Source: Saccharibacillus sacchari DSM 19268 (GTDB taxonomy: Bacteria; Bacillota; Bacilli; Paenibacillales; Paenibacillaceae). Taken from it: a stretch of DNA of 64,000 bases. Under the pieces are notes generated by a model. It was given only the letters and a program-made list of their open reading frames with translations, was not told the DNA's origin and ran no database searches. Positions 18,630 through 28,440 of the stretch are shown here, piece after piece (position 1 is the stretch's first letter; each line of letters begins with the position of its first letter). The stretch covers positions 124,001 through 188,000 of the forward strand of contig NZ_KK073875.1 in NCBI RefSeq assembly GCF_000585395.1. Direction: 5' to 3'. Both the position numbers and the translations under genes were made by a program.

Positions 18630-18699
18630 TACGTCAGCACCCTCTCTGATTGATCTTTCGACCGCTCGGAATCGCATTTTCTCGTAAGGGCCCTTTACG

Positions 18700-18757
18700 A
18701 AAAAAACCTGATTACCGCCGCATCCCCCAAAAGGGCACGCGGTAGCAATCAGGTTTT
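18700..18757 (-). terminator. Intrinsic terminator upstream of the DUF1593 gene
   Basis: Minus strand: CCTGATT-CTACCGCG pairs with CGGCGGT-AATCAGG and is followed by seven T. It faces leftward, between the hlyIII side and the DUF1593 gene. Confidence 0.8.
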
Positions 18758-18856
18758 GCCTGCACGACCAGTCACAATCCTAATACTCAGCATAGCGCAG
18801 AGACGGATATTTGTAAACGGTAACAATTCTAAGGCGTGCACACGGTGGATGTTTGT

Positions 18857-19028
18857 GCGTGGGGCTGCGGGGGAATTCGTTTCGGTCGCGTGTTGTTTTT
18901 GAGAAATTTTATTATAGGTTATAAGGTGATTTCTCAAAACAAAGGCGAGCGCTTCACAGCATATGCTCCCGAAGTGCCTTTTCTTCGAAAAGCCTGTACT
19001 ACACGAACTCCCCCTCCGCCCAGCCACC
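18857..19028 (-). repeat. Repeat family 2, copy 1
   Basis: Inverted with respect to copies 2, 4 and 5. Outer stem: the GGGGCTGCGGGGGAATTCG region (18860-18880) with CGAACTCCCCC...CAGCC (19003-19025). Constant motif GGTCGCGTGTTG (18884-18895) and CAAAGGCGAGC (18940-18950) flank a perfect stem TTTTGAGAAAT / ATTTCTCAAAA (18897-18907 with 18929-18939). It also carries AGCATATGCTCCCGAAGTG and a CTTTTC-GAA-GAAAAG sub-hairpin. The whole segment lies between two terminators. Confidence 0.7.
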
Positions 19029-19049
19029 ATTTGCAAATGGGAGGAAGGT

Positions 19050-19083
19050 AAAAAAAAGAAGCCGGGGAATTGTCCCGGCTTCT
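19050..19083 (-). terminator. Intrinsic terminator downstream of hlyIII
   Basis: AGAAGCCGGG / CCCGGCTTCT (19057-19066 with 19074-19083), followed on the minus strand by TTTTTTTTACC. It lies between copies 1 and 2 of repeat family 2. Confidence 0.85.
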
Positions 19084-19102
19084 GAACTTGCAAAGAAGTC
19101 TA

Positions 19103-19316
19103 GCGTAACTGGAAGAAAGAAGGCGGAGAGAGAAATTCAGTGAAGGAATGGAATGTTCGCCTTTGAAATCGGGAAAATACAAATAAAATTTTCAATCCAT
19201 TTTCCCGATTTCAACACGCGACCTGAAGCATTTCGAAGAAATGCACTTCGGAAGCCTATGCTGGCAATTTCTCTCGCAGTCTTCTGTCTTCCCGCGTACA
19301 CGTAACTTTTTAGAGA
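19103..19316 (+). repeat. Repeat family 2, copy 2
   Basis: Constant motif TTCGCCTTTG (19156-19165), then a perfect 13-bp stem AAATCGGGAAAAT / ATTTTCCCGATTT (19166-19178 with 19199-19211), then CAACACGCGACC (19212-19223). The outer palindrome pairs the GGAGAGAGAAATT side with AATTTCTCTC. A sub-hairpin GCATTTC-GAA-GAAATGC followed by ACTTCGGAAGCCTATGCT lies on the right side here, while the equivalent is on the left in copy 5. Confidence 0.75.
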
Positions 19317-19324
19317 ATTAAGCT

Positions 19325-19966
19325 TCAAGGCAGCAAATACATCAGGATGCAGAAGAAATGAAGGATGCTGCCTGCAAGGACGAACAGATGCCAGACGGCG
19401 TGATGGTGAGGGAAACCTCGCCAGACGTAGAAGATCGTTCCTACGGTGTACATGAGGCCGCCCGCGACGAGCAGGTGGATGCCTTCGGCCGGGATGGCTT
19501 GAGTCAGCGCGCCCCACGCGAGTACGATCAGCCAGCCCATCAGGATATAGAATAGAGTCGACATGAACAGAAACTTTTTGACGAAAAAGGCTTTGAACGC
19601 GACGCCTCCGATTGCGATCGCCCAGACGATTCCGAACAAGGTCCAGCCGAGCGGTCCGCGGATCGCCGTCAGCATGAACGGCGTGTACGTGCCTGCAATA
19701 TACAAATAAATCGAGGAATGGTCCATGAACTCGAAGAAATCTTTCACTTTGCCTTCCCTGAAGCTGTGCACCAACGTTGAACTCATATATAGAAGAAGCA
19801 TCGTTACGCCGTACACGGTGAAGCTGACGACATGCCAGGCATTTCCTTTCAAGCTGGCAAAAACGATCAGCAGCACAAGTGCAGCAACGCTCAGTGCGGC
19901 TCCGATTCCGTGCGTGACCGCGTTGGCAACCTCTTCCCGACGGGAATACGTATGCGTGTTAGCCAT
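19325..19966 (-). CDS. Hemolysin III / TrhA family membrane protein
   Basis: 213 residues from ATG 19966, which follows GAGAGGG. Seven predicted membrane helices of the PAQR/hemolysin III family. Family motifs: YSRREEVANAVTHGIGAALSV, SSTLVHSF, FEFMDHSSIYLYIAGTYTPF and, near the end, FPHHHAVWHLFVLAGSILHFF (His cluster typical of the metal site). Related Bacillus protein YplQ; bacterial members (TrhA) influence membrane fluidity. The hemolysin name is historical. Confidence 0.9.
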   Translation of the reverse strand: MANTHTYSRREEVANAVTHGIGAALSVAALVLLIVFASLKGNAWHVVSFTVYGVTMLLLYMSSTLVHSFREGKVKDFFEFMDHSSIYLYIAGTYTPFMLTAIRGPLGWTLFGIVWAIAIGGVAFKAFFVKKFLFMSTLFYILMGWLIVLAWGALTQAIPAEGIHLLVAGGLMYTVGTIFYVWRGFPHHHAVWHLFVLAGSILHFFCILMYLLP

Positions 19967-20130
19967 ATGGCCATCCCTCTCTTTCTTCATTCAGATCTGT
20001 TTTCCAATTGTTTCTGCAAAACCTGTCCGTTTTCACAACAATTGATTTCATTATAAACGTTCGGACGGCGCTTTACCAATTACAAACGTCATCTTTTCAG
20101 GAGGAATTTCGGACATTTTTTTGTTTACAT

Positions 20131-20187
20131 AAAAAAAACAGGCAAACTGCGCGATCGGAATAAAGCTCCGCCGTCAGGTCGCCTGTC
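20131..20187 (-). terminator. Putative long-stem terminator after ftsY
   Basis: ACAGGC (20138-20143) pairs with GCCTGT (20181-20186); the minus strand continues with eight T. The ~37-nt interior can form an inner CGGA/TCCG stem. Confidence 0.6.
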
Positions 20188-20247
20188 TTGCTGCATAGGC
20201 CGCGTTCGAAATCAGGTTCGCGCGGCCCGTATCAGGATTATCTTTTT

Positions 20248-21267
20248 TTATTGCTCGGACGAATCAGATTCGCCTTCTTCGCCCTCAATCAGTTCCTCCT
20301 CGATCAGACCAGCGAACAAGGCATGTACGAACTGCTCCGAATCGAATTCTTGCAGGTCTTCCATTTTCTCGCCCAAACCGACCAGTTTAACGGGAATGTT
20401 CAGCTCTTGGCGGATCGCCACGACGATACCGCCTTTAGCCGTACCGTCGAGCTTGGTCAGCACGAGGCCGGTTACGCCGCTTTTCTCGCCGAATAGTTTG
20501 GCTTGGCTGAGCGCGTTCTGTCCGGTCGTCGCATCCAGCACCATCAATACTTCGTGCGGCGCGCCCGGAATTTCACGCTGGATAACCCGGAAGATTTTGT
20601 TCAGCTCGTCCATCAGATTACTCTTATTTTGCAGACGGCCTGCCGTATCGCAGATCAGGATATCCGCATTGCGCTGCTTGGCAGCCTGTACCGCATCGTA
20701 CATCACGGCTGCCGGGTCGGAACCCGGGCTTTGCTTGATGACTTCGACGCCTGTCCGCGTGCCCCATACTTCGAGCTGCTCAATCGCGCCCGCACGGAAC
20801 GTATCGCCTGCGGCAAGCAGTACCTTTTTGCCTTCGCTTTTAAACTTGTGCGCCAACTTGCCGATCGTTGTCGTCTTGCCTACGCCGTTGACGCCAACGA
20901 ACAAGATAACCGTCGGTCCTTCCTGGCTCATATTAAGCGAGTTGTCCTGTTCGCCGCGCAGCAATTCAACCAGCTTCTCGGACAGAACCGGACGCAGTTC
21001 GCTGGCATCGCTCAAGCGGCGCTTTTTCACTTCCGCACGCAGTTCGTCGATCAATCCCATTACGGTATTGACGCCGACGTCCGCACCGATCAGAATCTCT
21101 TCCAACTCTTCGTAAAACTCTTCGTCGATCTTGCGTCTGCGAACCATAAGGTTGGATACGTGCTCGACGAAGCCTTTGCGCGTTTTTTCCAGACCGTCTT
21201 TAAACTGCTTGGTCACCGCGTCCGTTTTGCCTGCGATGCTTTCTTTTAATTTACGAAAAAAACTCAT
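20248..21267 (-). CDS. ftsY: SRP receptor GTPase FtsY
   Basis: 339 residues, short acidic-free N-terminus typical of Gram-positives. N domain (MSFFRKLKESIAGKTDAV), G1 FVGVNGVGKTTTIGKLA, AAGDTFRAGAIEQLE (I-box), DTAGRLQNKSNLM, TKLDGTAKGGIV, VGLGEKMEDLQEF. Docks SRP-ribosome complexes at the membrane. Immediately downstream of smc, as in Bacillus. Confidence 0.97.
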   Translation of the reverse strand: MSFFRKLKESIAGKTDAVTKQFKDGLEKTRKGFVEHVSNLMVRRRKIDEEFYEELEEILIGADVGVNTVMGLIDELRAEVKKRRLSDASELRPVLSEKLVELLRGEQDNSLNMSQEGPTVILFVGVNGVGKTTTIGKLAHKFKSEGKKVLLAAGDTFRAGAIEQLEVWGTRTGVEVIKQSPGSDPAAVMYDAVQAAKQRNADILICDTAGRLQNKSNLMDELNKIFRVIQREIPGAPHEVLMVLDATTGQNALSQAKLFGEKSGVTGLVLTKLDGTAKGGIVVAIRQELNIPVKLVGLGEKMEDLQEFDSEQFVHALFAGLIEEELIEGEEGESDSSEQ

Positions 21268-21297
21268 GCTTCCCGTCCTCCAATCGTATATGAAACG

Positions 21298-24200
21298 TCA
21301 GGCAATCCCGACTTCCTCATCTTCCAAACGCACGGATACCAGTTTGGATACGCCGCCTTCTTCCATGGTCACGCCATACAGGACGTCGGCTTCTTCCATC
21401 GTGCCTTTGCGGTGCGTTACAACGATAAACTGTGTCTGCTCTGCAAATTCCCGCAAATATTGGGCGAAGCGCACCACGTTGGCCTCATCCAGCGCCGCTT
21501 CCACTTCGTCGAGCACGCAGAACGGAACAGGCTTCACGTGCAGAATCGCGAACAACAAAGCCATTGCCGTCAATGCGCGTTCGCCGCCGGAGAGCAGTTG
21601 CAGATTTTGCAGCTTTTTACCCGGAGGCTGGGCCACGATATCGATTCCGGTCTCCAGCAGGTTTTCCGGATCGATCAGTACCAGATCTGCGCGTCCGCCG
21701 CCGAACAGCTTGGAAAAGACCGTGCCAAACTGTCTGCGAATCGCATCAAACGTCGTTTTGAAGCGCTTGGACATCTCCTCGTCCATCTCGCGGATGACCA
21801 GATACAGCTTGGCCTTCGCTTCCATCAGATCATTTTTCTGCTCGTCCAGGAAGGTGTAACGCTCGCTGACGCGATCGTATTCTTCGATGGCGCCCAGATT
21901 CACTTCGCCGAGCAAGGTAATCTTGCGTTTGATTTCGCGAACATCAAGACGCGCCGATTCCGGATCTTCCGGCAACTCGTAACGCTGCCTCGCCAATTCG
22001 TAGCCGATTCCATATTCCTCGGTGAGCTTTTGCAGCGTATTCTCCAACTCCACGTCCAGACGGGTCGCCTGGATTTCGGTATGCCGGATATTTTCCTCGG
22101 CCGCCTTCAACTCGCTGCGCTGCTTGTGCGTCTCGCCTTCGCGTTCTTCCAGCTTGCGCTGGCGTTCCGCACGTTCGCCTCGCTTTTCCTCGAGACGTTC
22201 CTGCGTCACGCTTTTCAGGTCCTTGGCTTCTTGAAGTTCGCGCACGTGATTTTCCGCGTCCTTCCGGTTCGCCGCCAATTCCGCTTCCGCTCCGCGCAGC
22301 ATCTTCCGTCGGTCGGCTAGTTGGTTGGACACCGTTCCCGTTTCTTCACCCAGACGACTTAAGCGCTCTTCAAGCGAAGCCGTCTCCTGAACAAGACGGC
22401 TTTCGCGCACGCGAAGTTCAGTCAGATGGTCCTGAAGCTCCTCTTTGGCGGATTCGCTTGCTTTGCGCGCAAATTCGGCTGCTCCGATAGCTTGTCTTGT
22501 CGCGGCTTCTTCCGCTTCCAGCTCTTTAAGCTTTTCTTCCGCTTTTTTCCGACTTTCTCCGGCACTTTCCAGCTCTTCGTGATAACCCGAGCGTTCTTCG
22601 CCGTGCAGCGCGAATTGCTCGTTGACATGACGCAGGCCGTGTTCCGTCTGTTTCAATTCGCCGTCCAGCTGCTGTTGCTGCGCACGCAAGGAATCGCCGC
22701 GCTCGCGAAGCTCCGTCAAACGCTGCTCGCTGGCAACGGCCAGTTCGCCATTTTCACGTTCTTCGCGCGAAAGACGCGCAATCTCGCGTTCGCTTTCCTT
22801 GATCTCTCGCTCCAACTGTTCCAAAGCGCGCTTGCGCCCCAGCAAACTGCCGCCGCGTCGATTCTGGCTGCCGCCGGTCATCGAACCGCCGGCATTGACC
22901 ACGTCGCCCTCCAGCGTCACCACGCGGTAGCGATAGTTCAAACGCGAAGCGATACCGTTCGCATCTTCCAACGTTTCGGCAACGACCAGGCCGCCGAGCA
23001 GGCTCCCTACGATATCGGCATAACGCGCGTCGGCTTCCACCAGTTCGGCGCCGATCCCGACAAAGCCTTGCGCACCGGATGCGGCACGTTTGTCGCTCTC
23101 GGACATATGCCGAGGCCGAATCACGTCCAAGGGCAGGAAGGTCGCGCGACCGAGCTGCCGCTGTTTCAGATAGCCGATCGCCTTGCGCGATACGGCTTCA
23201 TTTTCCATGACAACATGTTGAAGCGAAGCACCCAGCGCCGTTTCGATCGCCGTCTCTACCTTTTGCGGCACCGTGATTAATTCCGCGACCGCGCCGTGCA
23301 CGCCTTCGAGTTGGTGATTTCTTGATGCCTTCAATACTTCTTTGACGCCGACCATAAAGCCTTCGAAGTCTTCCTGCATTTCTTGCATCGTATCGCGTCT
23401 GGAAACGAGCGCTTCGCGCTTTTGTTCCCACTTCCGGGCCGAAGCCGAGCTGTCGGACGCCGTTTTTTGCAGCGTATGCAGCTTCTCGCTTTCTTCGATA
23501 TACGAGCGGCGCAGTGCAGTAATATCCTCGGAAGCCTGATCCAATGCAGCTTTACGCTCCGCATGCTCCTGTTCAAGGCGTTTCTTCTCGGCTTCCCAAC
23601 GTCCGGATTCTTCGTCCACGCGGTTCATTCGCCGCATGACGCCTTCCTTTTGCTGATCGGCATATCGGATTTCGTTGCGAGTCTGCGCCATTTTGTTCAT
23701 CAGCTCAAGCAGTTCGCCTTTTAGCGTCTCTTCTTGTTCATGGCTGATGCCTTCCGTCACCCCCGTCAACTTGGCTTGTTCAGCCGACAGTTCGGTCTGC
23801 AAATGGGTCAGTTCCAATCGCGCCGCATCCAGCTTGTTTTGGACAAACAAGCTTTCCTGCTTGCGCTGATCGAAACGTTCGCCTTCATTCTCGATCGCTT
23901 CTTTCAACTGCTCGCGCGATTGCTCCAGATTGCGGCGGCGCTCTTCCAGCAGTTGAGCGTAGCCCTCCGACTTTTCGGACAGTTCGCTGTAACGAAGCAG
24001 ACGTCCCTGAAGCTCTTCGATTTCATTCTCTACCGCCCGAAGGGCCTGACGGTCGCTTTCAAGCGTCCGATCATGCTCGTCTACAATAGCGGCTAGCCGT
24101 TCACGCTGCCGTTCAAGCGCCGCCAGCTTTTCCGACGCAGCTGTCCAAGCCTCGTGAATCTCGCCGATTTGGTACACGAACAAAGAAATTTCCTTGTCTT

Positions 24201-24867
24201 TCAGTTCTTCCTTCAATTCCTTATAACGACGCGCTTTCTCGGCTTGCGCTTTCAGCGGGCCGATCTGATCTTCCAGCTCCGTGACCAGATCATGAATACG
24301 CAGCAAATTCTGCTCCGTATCGGCCAGCTTGCGGTTCGCTTCCTTTTTACGCGATTTATATTTAACGATGCCTGACGCTTCTTCGAAAATACCGCGGCGA
24401 TCTTCCGAACGGGTACTCAGAATTTCCTCGATCCGACCTTGCCCGATGATCGAGTAGGCCTCTTTACCGATGCCCGTATCCATGAATAACTCCGTGATAT
24501 CCTTCAAACGGCAAGGCTGACGGTTGATCAGATACTCGCTGTCTCCGCTGCGATGAACGCGTCTGGTAACCGTTACTTCGGAAAAATCCAGCGCCAACAC
24601 GTGGTCCGTATTATCGAGCGTCAGCGACACTTCGCCATAGTTGACGGCTTTGCGCGCATCGCTTCCGGCAAAAATGATATCTTCCATCTTTCCGCCGCGC
24701 AGGCTTTTCGCGCTTTGTTCACCCAATACCCAGCGAATACCGTCAGAGATATTACTCTTCCCGCTTCCGTTAGGGCCGACGACCGCGGTGATGCCGCGGA
24801 CGAATTCCATTTCGGTTTTGTCGGCGAAAGATTTGAATCCGGCGAGTTCGATCCTTTTCAGATACAT
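21298..24867 (-). CDS. smc: Chromosome segregation ATPase Smc
   Basis: 1189 residues, the expected length. Head N part with Walker A VGPNGSGKSNISDGIRWVLG; two long coiled coils (about 170-500 and 670-1010); hinge near 500-670 (EGVHGAVAELITV; GDVVNAGGSMTGGSQNRRGG); head C part with the ABC signature LQLLSGGERALTAMALLFAI and Walker B FCVLDEVEAALDEANV. Works with ScpA/ScpB, not encoded here, to compact and segregate the chromosome. Between rnc and ftsY, as usual. Confidence 0.98.
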   Translation of the reverse strand: MYLKRIELAGFKSFADKTEMEFVRGITAVVGPNGSGKSNISDGIRWVLGEQSAKSLRGGKMEDIIFAGSDARKAVNYGEVSLTLDNTDHVLALDFSEVTVTRRVHRSGDSEYLINRQPCRLKDITELFMDTGIGKEAYSIIGQGRIEEILSTRSEDRRGIFEEASGIVKYKSRKKEANRKLADTEQNLLRIHDLVTELEDQIGPLKAQAEKARRYKELKEELKDKEISLFVYQIGEIHEAWTAASEKLAALERQRERLAAIVDEHDRTLESDRQALRAVENEIEELQGRLLRYSELSEKSEGYAQLLEERRRNLEQSREQLKEAIENEGERFDQRKQESLFVQNKLDAARLELTHLQTELSAEQAKLTGVTEGISHEQEETLKGELLELMNKMAQTRNEIRYADQQKEGVMRRMNRVDEESGRWEAEKKRLEQEHAERKAALDQASEDITALRRSYIEESEKLHTLQKTASDSSASARKWEQKREALVSRRDTMQEMQEDFEGFMVGVKEVLKASRNHQLEGVHGAVAELITVPQKVETAIETALGASLQHVVMENEAVSRKAIGYLKQRQLGRATFLPLDVIRPRHMSESDKRAASGAQGFVGIGAELVEADARYADIVGSLLGGLVVAETLEDANGIASRLNYRYRVVTLEGDVVNAGGSMTGGSQNRRGGSLLGRKRALEQLEREIKESEREIARLSREERENGELAVASEQRLTELRERGDSLRAQQQQLDGELKQTEHGLRHVNEQFALHGEERSGYHEELESAGESRKKAEEKLKELEAEEAATRQAIGAAEFARKASESAKEELQDHLTELRVRESRLVQETASLEERLSRLGEETGTVSNQLADRRKMLRGAEAELAANRKDAENHVRELQEAKDLKSVTQERLEEKRGERAERQRKLEEREGETHKQRSELKAAEENIRHTEIQATRLDVELENTLQKLTEEYGIGYELARQRYELPEDPESARLDVREIKRKITLLGEVNLGAIEEYDRVSERYTFLDEQKNDLMEAKAKLYLVIREMDEEMSKRFKTTFDAIRRQFGTVFSKLFGGGRADLVLIDPENLLETGIDIVAQPPGKKLQNLQLLSGGERALTAMALLFAILHVKPVPFCVLDEVEAALDEANVVRFAQYLREFAEQTQFIVVTHRKGTMEEADVLYGVTMEEGGVSKLVSVRLEDEEVGIA

Positions 24868-24940
24868 GACCGGCGCTCACCTCCCTTTCTAGTGTTGATG
24901 CTTAGCTGGCTATAATTTTGATGCTTGGCTGGCTTGCTTA

Positions 24941-25035
24941 CTTGCTTCGATTAGATGTAAGTTTATGCCTGTCTGAATCGCACTTGAAACATGTGCGTTT
25001 CAGACAGGCATAAACCATGATTTAGGCGAAGCAAG
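24941..25035 (-). repeat. Repeat family 1, copy a (smc-rnc intergenic)
   Basis: Nested hairpin. Outer stem CTTGCTTCG / CGAAGCAAG (24941-24949 with 25027-25035); middle stem of 17 perfect bp (GTTTATGCCTGTCTGAA 24961-24977 with 24999-25015); inner stem CGCAC / GTGCG (24979-24983 with 24993-24997). Read on the minus strand, it shares ATCATGGTTTATG, TGAAACG and the TTACATCTAAT side with copies b and c. Possibly a structured RNA element in the rnc-smc transcript. Confidence 0.7.
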
Positions 25036-25049
25036 CTTCTACAACGCAA

Positions 25050-25118
25050 AAGAGCAAAAAGCGGCATAGGCTGATTCGGACGATTCCGACATAAAGCTTG
25101 CGGCCGCTCTTTGCTCTT
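25050..25118 (-). terminator. Long inverted repeat after rnc (possible terminator)
   Basis: AAGAGCAAAAAGCGGC (25050-25065) pairs with GCCGCTCTTTGCTCTT (25103-25118) with one mismatch; an inner TCGGA/TCCGA hairpin sits in the loop. It lies directly after the rnc stop. The T tract is short, so termination would be partial. Confidence 0.5.
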
Positions 25119-25135
25119 CACTTGTATGGCATGCT

Positions 25136-25825
25136 CTACAGTTTAAGCGTCTCCAGCGCCGCGGCCGCAGCTTGCTGCTCGGCTTCCTTCTTGGAACGTC
25201 CCGTTCCGCGGCCCAGGCTGCGTTCGCCCATATAGACTTCGGACACGAATTCCCGTTCATGCGCCGGACCGCGTTCTTCCACGATCCGATATTCCAGCAC
25301 GCCGAGATTATGGTGTTGGGTCAATTCCTGAAGTTCGGTCTTAAAGTCGCTCATTTGCAGTTTGCCGTCCCAGGCAACCTGCGGGAATACATAACGGTCC
25401 AGAAACCCCCGAACCGCTTCAAGCCCCTGGTCGAGATACAATGCCCCCACGAACGATTCAAATACGTCCGCAAGCAACGCAGGACGACTGCGTCCGCCTG
25501 TCAGCTCCTCGCCTTTGCCAAGCAATACGTAAGCACCGAAATTCAGCACCTCCGCGAACTTGACCAGCGAAGGCTCACACACGATAGCGGCGCGCAGCTT
25601 GGTCAACTCCCCTTCGGGACGGCCAGGGAAACGATTGTAGAGAAATTCCGACACCGTCAGCTCTAGTACCGCGTCGCCCAAAAATTCGAGCCGCTCATTA
25701 TCATGATGCTGACTGAACCGGTGTTCGTTGACATACGACGCATGCGTAAAAGCTTGTTTAAGCAGAGGCTTATCCGCAAACTGGATTCCTAGTTTGTGCT
25801 GCAGTTGTTTCAGATCTCCGCTCAA
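25136..25825 (-). CDS. rnc: Ribonuclease III
   Basis: 229 residues. Catalytic domain with the signature [21 protein letters not shown] and the second acidic cluster [17 protein letters not shown]-terminal double-stranded RNA-binding domain ([53 protein letters not shown]). Processes rRNA precursors and structured RNAs. Encoded between fabF and smc. Confidence 0.97.
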   Translation of the reverse strand: MSGDLKQLQHKLGIQFADKPLLKQAFTHASYVNEHRFSQHHDNERLEFLGDAVLELTVSEFLYNRFPGRPEGELTKLRAAIVCEPSLVKFAEVLNFGAYVLLGKGEELTGGRSRPALLADVFESFVGALYLDQGLEAVRGFLDRYVFPQVAWDGKLQMSDFKTELQELTQHHNLGVLEYRIVEERGPAHEREFVSEVYMGERSLGRGTGRSKKEAEQQAAAAALETLKL

Positions 25826-25837
25826 CGTTCCGGCTCC

Positions 25838-27082
25838 TTACGCTTCGAATTTTTTAAGAATGACGGAAGCGTTATGTCCGCCGAATCCGAACGAGTTGGA
25901 CATCACTACGTTCAAGTTCGCTTTGCGAGCCACGTTAGGTACGTAGTCGAGGTCGCACGCTTCATCCTGATTGTCGATATTGATTGTCGGTGCCATGATC
26001 TGGTGTTCCAGAGAAAGGGCACAAATTACGGCTTCCACCCCGCCGGCTGCGCCGAGCAAGTGCCCGGTCATGGATTTGGTAGAACTGACGGCAACTTTGC
26101 TTGCATGTTCGCCGAGCGCTTTTTTGACCGCAGTCGTTTCCGACTTGTCGCCCGCCGGAGTCGATGTGCCGTGAGCGTTGATGTAATCCAGATCTTCCGG
26201 TTGAAGACTCGCGCTTTTCAAAGCCATGGTCATGCAGCGAGCAGCGCCGTCCGGATCGGGATCGGTCATATGGTGCGCATCCGCGCTAAGGCCGTAACCG
26301 ACTACCTCCGCATAGATATGCGCGCCGCGAGCTTGGGCATGTTCCAGCGATTCCAATACGAATACGCCGGCGCCTTCGCCCATTACGAATCCGTCGCGAT
26401 CCTTGTCGAACGGACGGCTTGCCTGGGTCGGATCGTCATTGCGCGTGGACATCGCCCGCATTGCGCAGAATCCGGCCAGTCCCGTCGGACGAATCGTCGC
26501 TTCCGCGCCGCCGCAGATCATCGCATCGGCATCGCCGCGCGCGATCAGCTTGAACGAATCGCCGATCGAGTGCGTACCCGTGGCGCAAGCGGTCACAACC
26601 GATGTGTTCGGGCCTTTGGCACCCAGTTTGATCGATACGTCGCCGGAGCCCATGTTCGCGATCATCATCGGGATAAAGAACGGGCTGACCCGCTTCGGTC
26701 CCTTTTGCATCAAGATCGTGAACTGGTCTTCCCAAGTGCCCAGGCCGCCGATACCCGAACCGACGATGACGCCAATTCGTTCCGCTTCGATCGAATCGCC
26801 GATCTTCAATCCGCTGTCTTGCAGGGCTTGCGTAGAGGCTGCGTAAGCGAACTGCACATAGCGGTCCATCTTGCGCGCTTCCTTGCGTTCTACATAGTCT
26901 TCGGGATTGAAGTCGTGAATCTCCGCGGCAATCTGCGTCGGATACTCGCTGACGTCGAAGCTCTCGATTTTCGAGATCCCCGATTTGCCTGCGAGCAAAC
27001 TGTTCCAAAACGTTTCCACGTCCTTGCCGAGGGAAGTCACGACTCCCATACCGGTAACGACTACTCTATGTTGCTGCTCCAT
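25838..27082 (-). CDS. fabF: 3-oxoacyl-ACP synthase II
   Basis: 414 residues from ATG 27082, preceded by GAGGTGG; a GTG three codons earlier lies inside that site. Condensing enzyme that elongates acyl-ACP with malonyl-ACP. Active site Cys in [16 protein letters not shown], His in [12 protein letters not shown] and His in [16 protein letters not shown]-terminus [18 protein letters not shown]. Part of the fap regulon operon, though a hairpin separates it from acpP. Confidence 0.97.
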   Translation of the reverse strand: MEQQHRVVVTGMGVVTSLGKDVETFWNSLLAGKSGISKIESFDVSEYPTQIAAEIHDFNPEDYVERKEARKMDRYVQFAYAASTQALQDSGLKIGDSIEAERIGVIVGSGIGGLGTWEDQFTILMQKGPKRVSPFFIPMMIANMGSGDVSIKLGAKGPNTSVVTACATGTHSIGDSFKLIARGDADAMICGGAEATIRPTGLAGFCAMRAMSTRNDDPTQASRPFDKDRDGFVMGEGAGVFVLESLEHAQARGAHIYAEVVGYGLSADAHHMTDPDPDGAARCMTMALKSASLQPEDLDYINAHGTSTPAGDKSETTAVKKALGEHASKVAVSSTKSMTGHLLGAAGGVEAVICALSLEHQIMAPTINIDNQDEACDLDYVPNVARKANLNVVMSNSFGFGGHNASVILKKFEA

Positions 27083-27152
27083 ATGGGCCACCTCTATATT
27101 TGCGAGTTCCCATTTAAAGGGAAGTCTTATTATTGTTCCATAATGTAGGAGA

Positions 27153-27190
27153 AGTCCCGAGCCGGCTTCGTAAAAGCACGGTGCGGGACC
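27153..27190 (-). other. Stable hairpin between acpP and fabF
   Basis: GTCCCG...GCCGGCTT pairs with AAGC...CGG...GCGGGAC within 27153-27190. No T run follows on the minus strand, so it looks like an mRNA-processing or stabilising hairpin rather than a terminator. It may adjust the high acpP output relative to fabF. Confidence 0.45.
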
Positions 27191-27201
27191 CTTAAACGTC
27201 C

Positions 27202-27435
27202 TTAGGTATGCGATTGTATGTAGCTTACAACGTCACCTACGGTCGTGATTTTCTCTGCGTCTTCGTCAGAGATCTCCAAGTCGAACTCGTCTTCGAGCTC
27301 CATTACCAATTCGACCACGTCGAGCGAGTCCGCTCCGAGATCTTCCTTGAAAGAAGCTGTAGGCGTAACTTCCGCTTCGTCGGCACCCAGGCGGTCCACG
27401 ACGATGCGAGTTACGCGCTCCATCACATCAGACAT
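27202..27435 (-). CDS. acpP: Acyl carrier protein
   Basis: 77 residues from ATG 27435 (AGGAGGTG site). Ser in [20 protein letters not shown] is the phosphopantetheine attachment site. Strongly acidic, as expected. Carries growing fatty acyl chains between the Fab enzymes encoded around it. Confidence 0.97.
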   Translation of the reverse strand: MSDVMERVTRIVVDRLGADEAEVTPTASFKEDLGADSLDVVELVMELEDEFDLEISDEDAEKITTVGDVVSYIQSHT

Positions 27436-27540
27436 CCGATTCACCTCCTCTTCAAATGGTATTATACGAGAAGCTCCGCCAAAATGCCACTGTTTACGGA
27501 TCGGGTTTGCAAACAAACGTTTGTAACCCGATTTCCATCC

Positions 27541-27648
27541 AGTAGCTCGACCAAATTAAACGTAGGGTTGCGTCCGGCTGAAGCGTACCTAAAGCGTGCA
27601 CGTTTCAAACGAACACAAACCTCTGATTAAGATTGGTCAAGTTACTAG
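27541..27648 (-). repeat. Repeat family 1, copy b (fabG-acpP intergenic)
   Basis: Outer stem AGTAGCTCGACCAA (27541-27554) with TTGGTCAAGTTACT (27633-27646), 12 Watson-Crick pairs plus one GU. A middle stem pairs the AGGGTTGCGTCCG side (27563-27575) with CGAACACAAACCT, and an inner hairpin pairs GAAGCGTAC with GTGCACGTTTC. On the minus strand, mismatches become GU pairs, favouring an RNA read with the genes. It almost fills the gap between the fabG stop and the acpP upstream region. Confidence 0.7.
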
Positions 27649-27651
27649 GGT

Positions 27652-28407
27652 TTACATATACATGCCGCCGTCGACATGCAGGACTTGTCCTGTCATGTAC
27701 GAAGCGTCGGGCGAAACAAGGAAAGCAACGGCCGTCGCGACTTCCTCCGGACGGCCGAGACGATTCAGCGGAATTCCCGCGAGCAGTCCCGTCTTGATTT
27801 CTTCGGATAAAACATCCGTCATGTCGGTATCGATAAAGCCCGGCGCCACGCAGTTCACGGTGATGCCGCGGCTGCTGAACTCTCTAGCGCAGGACTTGGT
27901 CATGCCGATTACGCCCGCTTTTGCCGCCGTATAATTGACTTGACCGGCATTGCCGATCGCGCCGACGACCGAAGAAATATTGACAATCTTGCCGGAGCGC
28001 TGCTTCATCATCGGCCGCGTTACCGCCTTGATGCAGTTGAACACGCCTTTGAGATTCGTCTCGATCACATCGTCGAATTCTTCTTCCTTCATGCGCATCA
28101 CCAGATTATCGCGAGTGATTCCCGCATTATTAATCAGGATATCCACGCTTCCGAACTCGGCGGCTACCGATTTGACCAGTTCTTCTGCCTCTGCGCTTTT
28201 GCCTACGTTCGCTTTGAACGCCGCGGCTTTTACGCCGAGTGCTTCCAGCTCGCGCACCACTTCCAGCGCGGAAGCTTCGTTGCCTGCATAATTGACCGCC
28301 ACGTTCGCCCCGCGACGCCCCAGTTCGAGCGCAATGGCCCGACCGATTCCGCGCGAAGCGCCTGTAACCAATGCATTTTGTCCTTTGATCGGCTGTTCCA
28401 TATTCAA
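27652..28407 (-). CDS. fabG: 3-oxoacyl-ACP reductase
   Basis: 251 residues from a TTG at 28407 that lies 6 bp after GGGAGG; the ATG two codons later is an alternative. SDR fold with NADPH motif [21 protein letters not shown], catalytic Ser in [13 protein letters not shown] and [10 protein letters not shown] (YxxxK). Reduces beta-ketoacyl-ACP in the elongation cycle. Operon position between fabD and acpP. Confidence 0.96.
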   Translation of the reverse strand: MNMEQPIKGQNALVTGASRGIGRAIALELGRRGANVAVNYAGNEASALEVVRELEALGVKAAAFKANVGKSAEAEELVKSVAAEFGSVDILINNAGITRDNLVMRMKEEEFDDVIETNLKGVFNCIKAVTRPMMKQRSGKIVNISSVVGAIGNAGQVNYTAAKAGVIGMTKSCAREFSSRGITVNCVAPGFIDTDMTDVLSEEIKTGLLAGIPLNRLGRPEEVATAVAFLVSPDASYMTGQVLHVDGGMYM

Positions 28408-28440
28408 TGCTAACCTCCCGTTTGGTCGTTGTCGCGCCGC

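Noticed and set aside
18749-19517. Short minus-strand frames in the hlyIII-DUF1593 gap
   Set aside because: They run through repeat family 2 copies and terminators, change frame at the stems, and have no ribosome site or family match.
25796-27148. Long plus-strand open frame opposite fabF
   Set aside because: Mirror of fabF codons; composition is His/Arg-rich with no ribosome site and no recognisable family.
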